Translations under genes and position numbers: made by a program
Shown: one piece after another, positions 1-8,245 of the stretch
Layout of the letters: each line of letters begins with the position of its first letter
How positions within the stretch are numbered: the first letter of the stretch is position 1
Notes under the pieces: generated by a model
What the model was told of the DNA's origin: nothing
What the model saw: only the letters and a program-made list of their open reading frames with translations
The model's database searches: none
Origin: Candidatus Saccharimonadota bacterium
Lineage (GTDB): Bacteria; Patescibacteriota; Saccharimonadia; Saccharimonadales; UBA4665
Direction: 5' to 3'
Assembly (NCBI GenBank): GCA_025927655.1
Contig: JAICKY010000004.1
Span: 1 to 51,827 of the forward strand
DNA length: 51,827 bases

Positions 1-173
1 ACAACCTCTTTTCCTGAGAATACTTATTTCGCTCCGCTCCGCGTCGCTCAAACCCTTGAATCTCTTCTGCTTCTGCATACCCTCACTGTATCTGAGTTTT
101 TAGAGGGGGTGTCCTAATATATTCCGGAATTTTTGAACAGGGAAGGTAAGGAGTTCTACGTCCGGAGGGACAT

Positions 174-512
174 ATGAACCGTTTGAAAGTGCGACTGGCC
201 GTCGTCGTCACAGCAGCGCTGCTGTGTGTTGCGGGCCTGTTCACCGTACCCACCCCCGCCTCGGCGGCACAGGGTGATTCGGGTCTTGTGCTCGCACAGA
301 CCGAGATCTACAAATGCGCCTGGATCGCATGCGCGTTCGTGGGACTCACCACCATCGACCACCGCATCCCGCTGTGGTGCTGGGTGGATTCACCCTATCC
401 GCCTTACGGACGATGGTTCTACATCTACACGGTGGGGTATGTGCAGGCCGGCCGGGTGGAGGATCAGCCGTCGCTGCCCAAGTGTTCAACCTGGGCTGCG
501 CTGGGTAGCTGA
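174..512 (+). CDS. Small secreted Cys-containing protein, resembling actinobacterial SH3-like secreted proteins
   Basis: ORF with GGAGGG RBS just upstream; N-terminal signal peptide MNRLKVRLAVVVTAALLCVAGLFTVPTPASA; four Cys in the mature part; RWFYIYTVGYVQAGRVEDQPSLPKC resembles SH3-like secreted proteins. Confidence 0.6.
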   Translation: MNRLKVRLAVVVTAALLCVAGLFTVPTPASAAQGDSGLVLAQTEIYKCAWIACAFVGLTTIDHRIPLWCWVDSPYPPYGRWFYIYTVGYVQAGRVEDQPSLPKCSTWAALGS

Positions 513-560
513 CTCCACGACGACGCTGTCGCCACATGCATGACTCCCCGGAGCCGTGTC

Positions 561-607
561 GCCCGCCTGGGTGTTGCGTCCATCATGGACAACACACTCA
601 GGCGGGC
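561..607 (+). terminator. Strong GC-rich hairpin, possible terminator of the secreted-protein gene
   Basis: GCCCGCCTGGGTGTTG ... CAACACACTCAGGCGGGC inverted repeat. Confidence 0.5.
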
Positions 608-776
608 ATCTTCACATTCGGATACCTGGAACATAAACTATAATGTCAATCTACTTAACAGGGATGGTGCGCTGTTTAAAGCCACGCACGCATTCACACC
701 AGCAACAGAGGTAAAATTTTAGCACAAACAAAAAGTGAAGCCACAATAAGCAGCTTCACCTCTGTTATTTTCTCAT

Positions 777-853
777 TGGTGACCCCGGCGGGAGTCGAAC
801 CCGCGATCTTCAGGATGAGAACCTGACGTCCTGGACCACTAGACGACGGGGCC
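777..853 (-). tRNA. tRNA-Glu (anticodon CUC), CCA encoded
   Basis: Reverse complement GGCCCCGTCGTCTAGTGGTCCAGGACGTCAGGTTCTCATCCTGAAGATCGCGGGTTCGACTCCCGCCGGGGTCACCA folds as a cloverleaf; anticodon loop TTCTCAT. Confidence 0.95.
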
Positions 854-1156
854 AGAGCGGAAGAAAAATGATTTTGTGTGTATATAAAATCTTTTTCCGA
901 GCATCTGGGTCAGCGATATCGAAGGATATCGTGGGGTTGCTCTCCGATATGCTCATTCGAGCATTCGGACCAGCGATTGCGAAGCAATCGTGGGACCATG
1001 AGAATTTCAAAGCTAGGGTAAATCTCATACAAGAACGAGACTCACCGGCCATAAAATTCAACCGCTCCATCGTACCACATCTGTTAGGCATTGAACAGAG
1101 CAGGCGTTGCAAAAATTGCTCAAAAAACAGATAATAACCGTAAGCCTTTAAATAAT

Positions 1157-2758
1157 ATGCAAGATATCAGCATCATCGGTGGGGGATTAGCAGGTGCCGC
1201 AATAGTAGGCTGTGGTTCATGGTGGTTCATGATCCGGCGCGGTAAGCGCAAAAGCTCTGCCAGCACCACTAAACTCGCCAGTAGTCTGCGCGATGCAAAG
1301 GCCAAGGGTGAAATCATCCTCGGTACTATTGAAGATGGTGTGGTATTTATGGATGAGCAGGGGACTATCCAGCTTTTCAACCCCGGTGCTGCCGCCATAA
1401 CCGGCTGGGACAGCGAAGATGCCGTGGGCCTCGACTGGAAATCGGTATTTTCATTCATAAACAAAAAGGGCGAACCGGTAACAGAGGATGACACACCGTT
1501 CGCACGAGCTCTCAGAACCGGACAAACAGTGCGCGACAACGAGGCGAACATCGTCAGCAAGTCAAACATGACGATTGCCACGAACTTTAGCGTCACCCCC
1601 ATAATCACCAACGCGCAGCCGACCGGACTGGTGGGTATTTTCCGCGATGTCAGCGCCGAACGGCAAGAAGAAAGCCAGCGGGCAGAATTCATCAGCACCG
1701 CCAGCCACGAAATGCGTACCCCCGTAGCAGCCATCGAGGGCTACCTGAGCCTGGCACTCAACGACAAAGTTGCCACTATAGACAGCCGCGCCAAAGACTA
1801 CCTGGAAAAAGCCCACGCCAGCACCAAACATTTGGGCGAGCTGTTTCAGGACTTGCTTACCAGTGCCAAGGCCGAAGACGGCCGCCTCACCAATCACCCG
1901 GAAGTCGTGGAAATGGGCGCATTTATGGAGCAGCTGACGAGCGACCTGCACTTTTCGGCGCAGAAAAAGAACCTGGGGATTGATTTTGTCATCGGTAATA
2001 ACACTATCATAGATAACAATGTTATAGATGCCAGCTCCCCCGTGTCGATGAGCGGCGGCGACAAAGTAATTCGTCCCTTGTACTACACGCAGCTCGACCC
2101 CGACCGTATCCGCGAAGTTATCACCAACCTGTTTGACAATGCCTGCAAATACACCGACCAGGGAAAGATTAGCCTAGGCCTGACCGGTAACGATAGCGTG
2201 GTCCAGTTGTACGTCCGTGACACTGGCCACGGTATTCCACCCGAAGATATCGGACACTTGTTCCAGAAGTTTTACCGCGTCGATAACAGCGCCACCCGCA
2301 CCATTGGCGGTACCGGCTTGGGTCTGTTCATCTGTCGCAAGATAGTCGAGCTATACCGCGGCCGGATATGGGTAGAAAGCACGCTTGGGCAGGGCAGTAC
2401 GTTCTATATAAACCTGCCGCGGCTCACCAGCCAGCAGGCCGAACGGATGATGAGCGAAGAACACGCCGCAGCCACCCAGGATGCAACCGCCATCCCTGTA
2501 CCAGCACAGCCCGCCGCGCCGGAGCCTGCCGCGCCCGCAGTTGTCCCAGAACCAGCGCCCGCTCCTGCACCAGCAGCCGCTCCAGTCGCAGCTCCGCTAG
2601 CTCCCGCTCCCGCCGCTCCAGTTCCCGCTGCACCAGCGCCCGCCGCTGAACCTATGGCCACGGCAACTGAACCAGCAGTTGCCGCCGCACCCGCGCCAGT
2701 CCCAGTACCCACGCCAACTTCACCGGTGGAACCTGTACCCACACCTCCTGCACCGTGA
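1157..2758 (+). CDS. Membrane-anchored PAS-domain sensor histidine kinase with Pro/Ala-rich C-terminal tail
   Basis: SHEMRTPVAAIEGYL H-box, NLFDNACKYT N-box, DTGHGIPPED and GGTGLGLFI G-boxes; N-terminal TM helix; PAPAP-rich tail. Confidence 0.9.
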   Translation: MQDISIIGGGLAGAAIVGCGSWWFMIRRGKRKSSASTTKLASSLRDAKAKGEIILGTIEDGVVFMDEQGTIQLFNPGAAAITGWDSEDAVGLDWKSVFSFINKKGEPVTEDDTPFARALRTGQTVRDNEANIVSKSNMTIATNFSVTPIITNAQPTGLVGIFRDVSAERQEESQRAEFISTASHEMRTPVAAIEGYLSLALNDKVATIDSRAKDYLEKAHASTKHLGELFQDLLTSAKAEDGRLTNHPEVVEMGAFMEQLTSDLHFSAQKKNLGIDFVIGNNTIIDNNVIDASSPVSMSGGDKVIRPLYYTQLDPDRIREVITNLFDNACKYTDQGKISLGLTGNDSVVQLYVRDTGHGIPPEDIGHLFQKFYRVDNSATRTIGGTGLGLFICRKIVELYRGRIWVESTLGQGSTFYINLPRLTSQQAERMMSEEHAAATQDATAIPVPAQPAAPEPAAPAVVPEPAPAPAPAAAPVAAPLAPAPAAPVPAAPAPAAEPMATATEPAVAAAPAPVPVPTPTSPVEPVPTPPAP

Positions 2759-2803
2759 TATACTACCGGCATAAACCATAAGCATTAAAAAGAGAACACT
2801 AAC

Positions 2804-4192
2804 GTGGCAAAAGTATTACTGGTCGAAGACGACAACAACTTACGAGAAATTTATCAAGCACGTCTATTGGCCGAAGGCTACGATATTGTAGCTGCCCAGA
2901 ACGGGGAAGAGGCGCTGGTAGTCGCTAAACAGAACAAGCCGGACCTTATCATATCTGATGTCATGATGCCGCGGATTTCCGGATTCGAGATGCTCGATAT
3001 CTTGCGCAATACCGAAGGGCTCAAGCAAACCAAGGTGATCATGCTGACCGCACTTGGCCAAACAGAAGACCAAAAGCGTGCCAGCAACCTCGGCGCCGAT
3101 AAATACCTGGTAAAGTCCCAAGTAACACTGGAAGACATTGTAAACGCCGCCAAAGAATTGCTAGCCGAAGACGGTGGAATCGCTGATGTGCCGCCCCCGC
3201 CAACTCCCGCCGCGCAGTCCGTCGCTCCCGCAGCCGCGCCAGCCACTATCGAGACTTCGGTTCCTGTGGCCGCAGCACCCCCGGAACCAACACCAGCGTC
3301 CGCTTCTGCAATGGAACCCGTTGCCGCCGCAATAACACCCATGCCTGTCATTGAACCTGTCGCCGCCGTGCCGGTAGTTGCCACACCAGCGCCGGAGCCT
3401 GCCGCGCCCGCAGTTGTCCCAGAACCAGCGCCCGCTCCTGCACCAGCAGCCGCTCCGGTCGCAGCTGACCCGGCGGCCAGCAGTCCAGCGCCAGCGCCTA
3501 CCACACCCGACCCGGCATCAGCAAATGATCAAGCCGCTTCGTCCAGCGCAACCGCAGCAGTCGACGCTGCCGCTCAGACCATGGCGGCCGAAGAGAAGGC
3601 GCTGGAAGATCAGATCGCCACCTACGCCAAAGAACCTGGCGTAGACCCGCCTGTAGTCGAACCCGCACCAACTGCTGCCGAGGCCAGCAACACCGCGGCA
3701 ATTACCGCAGCTGTTAACGAACTCAACACACCCGCCGCTCCAGAACCAATCCAGCCGCCAAGCGTAGTCAATGCTCCAGCGCCTGTACCCGAGCCAGCTG
3801 CACCTGTCACGCCGGTATCACCTGAACCTCCGGCAAACGCCGTAACCGTGCCGGTAGTTGCCACACCAGCGCCGGAGCCTGCCGCGCCCGCAGTTGTCCC
3901 AGAACCAGCGCCCGCTCCTGCACCAGCAGCCGCTCCGGTCGCAGCTGACCCGGCGGCCAGCAGTCCAGCGCCAGCGCCTACCACAGACACCGCCAGCGAC
4001 AACAATGTAACCGTAGCAGGCAAAAAGGTCATCCAACCCATTAGTGATCAAACTGCCAAACCAAACCTCGATGCGCTCCTCGCTAAGGAAGAATCCAACG
4101 CCCCAGCCGCACCAGCGCCAGGAGCAGCCGCAACGCCTCCCATGCCAGCTCACACCCCGGGCCAATCATTCGACCCAAGCAAAGCGCTCTAG
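2804..4192 (+). CDS. Response regulator receiver domain with ~330 aa Pro/Ala-rich tail
   Basis: VLLVEDDNNLREIY...DLIISDVMMPRISGFEML...VIMLTA...YLVKSQ receiver; GTG start; low-complexity tail. Confidence 0.9.
   Translation: MAKVLLVEDDNNLREIYQARLLAEGYDIVAAQNGEEALVVAKQNKPDLIISDVMMPRISGFEMLDILRNTEGLKQTKVIMLTALGQTEDQKRASNLGADKYLVKSQVTLEDIVNAAKELLAEDGGIADVPPPPTPAAQSVAPAAAPATIETSVPVAAAPPEPTPASASAMEPVAAAITPMPVIEPVAAVPVVATPAPEPAAPAVVPEPAPAPAPAAAPVAADPAASSPAPAPTTPDPASANDQAASSSATAAVDAAAQTMAAEEKALEDQIATYAKEPGVDPPVVEPAPTAAEASNTAAITAAVNELNTPAAPEPIQPPSVVNAPAPVPEPAAPVTPVSPEPPANAVTVPVVATPAPEPAAPAVVPEPAPAPAPAAAPVAADPAASSPAPAPTTDTASDNNVTVAGKKVIQPISDQTAKPNLDALLAKEESNAPAAPAPGAAATPPMPAHTPGQSFDPSKAL
3366..3505 (+). 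repeat. 140-bp exact direct repeat, copy 1, within response-regulator tail
   Basis: Identical to 3846-3985, offset exactly 480 bp. Confidence 0.95.
3846..3985 (+). repeat. 140-bp exact direct repeat, copy 2
   Basis: Identical to 3366-3505; a 68-bp subset also occurs at 2516-2583 in the kinase gene. Confidence 0.95.
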
Positions 4193-4194
4193 AT

Positions 4195-4269
4195 CTTGAG
4201 ACACCCGCAAGCGGGTTTCTCAACGCGCGGAGCGGCGAAATAGATTCGCCGTCTCTGGCTGCTCTTCCC
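4195..4269 (+). ncRNA. Putative structured motif H, copy 1 (two hairpins, conserved linkers)
   Basis: CTTGAGACACCCGCAAGCGGGTTTCTCAACGCGCGGAGCGGCGAAATAGATTCGCCGTCTCTGGCTGCTCTTCCC. Confidence 0.55.
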
Positions 4270-4321
4270 AAGGCTTCAATATCATTCTCATTTCGGACAA
4301 AAGTAGGGTAATCTGTAAACC

Positions 4322-4984
4322 ATGCGATTAAATAAATACATTGCCGCTGGCACCAGTTTGTCGCGCCGCAAAGCCGACGAAGCTATTGCTGCCGGACGCG
4401 TGGGTGTAAACGGCAAAGCACCGCAGCAAGGACAGGACATCCTGGGCACCGACAAGGTAACACTTGACGGCCAGCGCATTGCACCCGTCGCCAGTCCCGT
4501 AACTATTATGATACATAAACCGCCGGGGATTGTGGTCAGCCGCGACGGGCAGGGCGCTCAGACCATCTACGATTTGCTGCCAGCCGAATACCAGCAGCTG
4601 AACCCCGTGGGGCGGTTGGATAAATATTCTTCCGGCCTGCTATTACTCACCAACGACGGCGCCCTCACGCAGGAGCTTACGCATCCCAGCTACCAGAAAA
4701 CAAAAGTCTACGAAGTACTGCTCGATAAGCCGTTACAACCATTGCACCGGCAGATGATAAGCGACCACGGCCTGATGTTGGATGACGGCCTGAGCAAATT
4801 CGAACTGGAACGGCAAAAGGAAGGCGATGACATCGCCTGGACGGTTACCATGCACGAAGGCCGCAACCGTCAGATTCGCCGCACATTCGAAGCGTTAGGC
4901 TACCGCGTAACACACCTGCACCGCACCCAATTCGGCCGTTATACACTGGGAGATTTGGCGCGTGGCTCTGTACGGGTTCTGTGA
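4322..4984 (+). CDS. RsuA/RluB-family pseudouridine synthase
   Basis: S4-like N-terminus MRLNKYIAAGTSLSRRKADEAI; VGRLDKYSSGLLLLTNDG; HEGRNRQIRR. Confidence 0.92.
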   Translation: MRLNKYIAAGTSLSRRKADEAIAAGRVGVNGKAPQQGQDILGTDKVTLDGQRIAPVASPVTIMIHKPPGIVVSRDGQGAQTIYDLLPAEYQQLNPVGRLDKYSSGLLLLTNDGALTQELTHPSYQKTKVYEVLLDKPLQPLHRQMISDHGLMLDDGLSKFELERQKEGDDIAWTVTMHEGRNRQIRRTFEALGYRVTHLHRTQFGRYTLGDLARGSVRVL

Positions 4985-5084
4985 TATACATGAGCCTGCT
5001 GGTCCCGCCTGTATGTTTGTCTGTAAAACTGCCTGGAGCCGGACGCTCAATAAAACATCGTTATCTAGTACTAAAAATATAATT

Positions 5085-5112
5085 TTGTCAATGGACGTAC
5101 CTCTGTTATAAT
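5085..5112 (+). promoter_or_regulatory. Putative sigma70-type promoter upstream of der
   Basis: TTGTCA - 16 nt - TATAAT. Confidence 0.6.
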
Positions 5113-5212
5113 TGGACTGATCAAGGACAATTATACGCAGGGACGCAAAAGCCGCCACGCTGTTAATCAGAGGTTTTCCCGGCCCGAAGCTCTATAATAG
5201 AGAACAGATACC

Positions 5213-6790
5213 ATGAGCAAGAAATTACCAATCGTCGCCATAGTCGGACGTGCCAATGTAGGCAAGTCCAGCTTGTTCAACGCAATCTTGGAACGCCGCG
5301 AAGCCATCGTAGCCAAAGAGGCAGGCACAACCCGCGACAGTATCACCGCCAAAGCCAGCTGGAACGGGCAGGATTTCTGGCTCGTCGACACCGCCGGTAT
5401 GAAAGACGCCGCCGACGACTTTGAGTTCACCATCCAGGAACAGATTACCCAGGCCGCCGACAGCGCTGATGTTATCTGGGTCGTGGTGGAAGCTGATATC
5501 CCAATCGTCGAAGAAGACCGCCGCGTCGCCAAGCTGGCGCTCCGCAGCCAAAAGCCCGTATTTCTGGTTGTAAACAAGTGCGACAAAGCTCGCGGCCAAG
5601 ACCTGAACGTATTCCAGCGCCTAGGCATCAAGCAAATCATGCACACCAGCACCACCCAGCGCACCGGCATAGTCGAACTGCTGGACACCCTGGTAGCACA
5701 GATTCCGCACGCTCAGCTGACAGATAACGAAGACCGCATCTCCATAGCACTGCTGGGACGCCCGAACGTGGGCAAAAGCGCACTGTTTAACGCCCTCGCT
5801 AAAAAACAGCAGGCCATCGTGGCCGACCGCGCAGGCACAACCCGCGACATCAACCGCGCCAGCGTCAAGTACGAAGGCCAGGAGATCGAAATCATGGACA
5901 CCGCCGGCATCCGCCGCAGCGGCAAAATCGGCACCGGCATAGAGCACTTCAGCGTCGTGCGCACCCTGAGCGCCATCGAGCAGGCAGATGTCTGCCTGAT
6001 GCTCATGGACGTCAACGAACTCAGCGTCGCGCTGGACCAGAAAATCGCCGGCATGGTCAAAGAATCGGGCAAGGGACTGATTTTGGTCGTCAGCAAATGG
6101 GACGACGAAGCAATCAGCACCGTAGAGGCCCGCACCGCCCGCAGCGAAGCTAAAATCGCCGCCAAAGTGGAAGAAATTGAAGCCACCAAAAAAATCTCCA
6201 AGTCCGAGAAAATCCGCCGCAGCCGCGCCATCAACTACAATGACCGCGGCGGCATAGAGAAAGACGCCTTCACCCGCGATGCATTGGCCGCCCGCATAAC
6301 CGCCCAGTACGATTTCGTGCCATGGGCACCGCTCATTTTCACGAGCGCTATCACCGGTCAAAATGTCACCAAAATCTACGACCTGGTGCTGGAAATCGCT
6401 CAGGCACGCAAGACCCGCATCAGCACCCGCGCACTCAACGATTGGCTTGGTATGGTTACCGCCAAACACCCGCCAGCCGGACTCAAAAACCGCGCGCCAA
6501 AGCTCAACTACATGGTGCAGGAAGACGACAACCCAACCCCGGCCTTCAAAGTCTTTGGCGCTCACACCAAGTTCCTGCACTGGAGCTACCGGCGATTTAT
6601 GGAGCGCGAGCTACGCGCCAGCTTTAACTTCGACGGCACTGCCGTGCAGCTGTGGTTTATAGAAAAACACGTCACGCACAAACACGGCAACAGCCCAACC
6701 AAAGCCGACCGCAGCGAGATACAAAAGAGCATCATCAGGAAAAAGACTCCGCGCACCACGAAATCCGGCCAGCCCAAAGACACCAAATAA
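5213..6790 (+). CDS. der: Ribosome biogenesis GTPase Der (EngA)
   Basis: Two Era-like G domains (GRANVGKSSLFNAI, GRPNVGKSALFNAL) and a KH-like C-terminus. Confidence 0.95.
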   Translation: MSKKLPIVAIVGRANVGKSSLFNAILERREAIVAKEAGTTRDSITAKASWNGQDFWLVDTAGMKDAADDFEFTIQEQITQAADSADVIWVVVEADIPIVEEDRRVAKLALRSQKPVFLVVNKCDKARGQDLNVFQRLGIKQIMHTSTTQRTGIVELLDTLVAQIPHAQLTDNEDRISIALLGRPNVGKSALFNALAKKQQAIVADRAGTTRDINRASVKYEGQEIEIMDTAGIRRSGKIGTGIEHFSVVRTLSAIEQADVCLMLMDVNELSVALDQKIAGMVKESGKGLILVVSKWDDEAISTVEARTARSEAKIAAKVEEIEATKKISKSEKIRRSRAINYNDRGGIEKDAFTRDALAARITAQYDFVPWAPLIFTSAITGQNVTKIYDLVLEIAQARKTRISTRALNDWLGMVTAKHPPAGLKNRAPKLNYMVQEDDNPTPAFKVFGAHTKFLHWSYRRFMERELRASFNFDGTAVQLWFIEKHVTHKHGNSPTKADRSEIQKSIIRKKTPRTTKSGQPKDTK

Positions 6791-6835
6791 CCGCTGCTGC
6801 TTGATACTTGCTCTGCAATACTCGATACTAGTCCC

Positions 6836-7471
6836 ATGGCTTTGTTTCAAAAACGTCCGCAAGTAAGCAACCCCGTGCAGTATGCAACCGTGGGGCTTAA
6901 TAAAACATTATTGATCGTGGGGTTAGGCAATCCCGGCGAAGAATACGCGCACAATCGCCACAACATCGGGTTTCGGTGCGTGGACGATTTTGCCCGCAAA
7001 AACAACTTTGACCCCTGGGTAAGCAAACGGGACCTCAAATGCGAGCTTGCACAGGCGACGCTTGGCGATACCCGCGTTTTCCTGTGTAAACCGCAGACAT
7101 TTATGAACCTAAGCGGGGAAGCGGTGCAGGCCGTGATGCATTTTTATAAACTCAACAACACGCAGTTAGTAGTCGTGCACGACGAGCTGGACATCAATTT
7201 TGGCCAGCTGCGCATGCGTGTCGGCGGCAGTGCAGCAGGGAACAATGGCATAAAATCGGTCAGCCAGCACGTCGGCGAAGAGTACGGCCGCGTACGCATC
7301 GGCATCGGCCCCAAAAAACCAGCCCAGATGGACACGGCCGATTTTGTGTTGCAGGATTTCAGCAAAGCAGAGCAGGCAGAGTTGCCGGCCATGCTGCGCG
7401 AGGTAAGCGCGCTGCTGAGCGAATACGCCTTCGGCAGCGCCGTTACGGCCGAAACCCGCAGCTTTTTATAA
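6836..7471 (+). CDS. pth: Peptidyl-tRNA hydrolase
   Basis: LIVGLGNPGEEYAHNRHNIGF; KPQTFMNLSGEAV; VHDELDINFGQLRMR. Confidence 0.95.
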   Translation: MALFQKRPQVSNPVQYATVGLNKTLLIVGLGNPGEEYAHNRHNIGFRCVDDFARKNNFDPWVSKRDLKCELAQATLGDTRVFLCKPQTFMNLSGEAVQAVMHFYKLNNTQLVVVHDELDINFGQLRMRVGGSAAGNNGIKSVSQHVGEEYGRVRIGIGPKKPAQMDTADFVLQDFSKAEQAELPAMLREVSALLSEYAFGSAVTAETRSFL

Positions 7472-7786
7472 TCCGTATGTCACTTCGTCGGTAGGCTCAA
7501 CCGGTATGTCTAGATCACGCTCAATTTCGTAGAATAACACTGCGGCCGCAATCGGCACGAACAGGTCCCGGCGCTTTTTGTTGCTTCTGCCCTCCCAGAT
7601 GAGCGTAGTATCAAAACAATCTGCCGCCGCATACGCGGCGTGCTCATCTGATGCCTTTTGCGCAGCAGCAAGCTCATCAAATATGGTGCCAGGATACACT
7701 TCCGCAACATGTAAGCTGCTATACGTAGTTTTGAACAAACGACGCTCATCACGAGATAAAACTAGGACGCGCTCATGTAGTTTCAT
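7466..7786 (-). CDS. Hypothetical protein (106 aa)
   Basis: Intact ORF between pth and a non-coding locus; no family recognised. Confidence 0.55.
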   Translation of the reverse strand: MKLHERVLVLSRDERRLFKTTYSSLHVAEVYPGTIFDELAAAQKASDEHAAYAAADCFDTTLIWEGRSNKKRRDLFVPIAAAVLFYEIERDLDIPVEPTDEVTYGL

Positions 7787-7815
7787 AGTTACTATATAAT
7801 TTAAACGTTTTCATA

Positions 7816-7858
7816 CATAAAAAGGCTCTCAGAGGGGGTGGGCACCGCTGAGAGCCTA
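7816..7858 (-). terminator. Intrinsic terminator of the ncRNA locus
   Basis: AGGCTCTCAG...CTGAGAGCCTTTTTATG on the minus strand. Confidence 0.8.
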
Positions 7859-8191
7859 TTTACGGAGACAATCCGAAGATTGTCTCCCTCCACCCTTCAA
7901 CCCACCACGGAAGCGAAGCATCATCATCGTTATATAAAAGATATGTGCCAGCCTGCAAGCAGGCTACCATTTAGGCTCGCTGGATACCGGGATTCCCCGG
8001 GGCAAGCCCTGGGGGTTTCTCGTTAAAGGGGTTAGTTTGCTTTAGAACGCATGTTGCAGGCAAAGCCTGCGGGCGCCGATTGAGAAAAGTGGAGGGTAAC
8101 AACTATTCTGGGGTGGCACGCTCTAAAACAATCTAACAAATGTTAGAATGGGGGATATAAGGTGCGTAAGAGGTGTCACCACGACTTACAA
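7816..8191 (-). ncRNA. Candidate ~375 nt structured non-coding RNA
   Basis: Minus-strand promoter TTGACA-17-TAGAAT upstream, several hairpins, end at GGCTCTCAG...CTGAGAGCC-TTTTTAT terminator; no convincing ORF. Confidence 0.7.
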
Positions 8192-8197
8192 GTTGCT

Positions 8198-8226
8198 ATT
8201 CTAGCAAAAACATGCCCTTATGTCAA
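8198..8226 (-). promoter_or_regulatory. Promoter of the ncRNA locus
   Basis: TTGACA (8221-8226) - 17 nt - TAGAAT (8198-8203) on the minus strand. Confidence 0.8.
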
Positions 8227-8245
8227 TACTTATGCATAAAATTGT

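Noticed and set aside
2404-4041. Long antisense Gly/Ala-rich ORFs opposite the PAP-rich tails
   Set aside because: Complement of GC-rich Pro/Ala repeats; codon-shadow artefacts.
5621-6580. 319-aa antisense ORF inside der
   Set aside because: Opposite-strand shadow ORF of a conserved GTPase gene; no family features.
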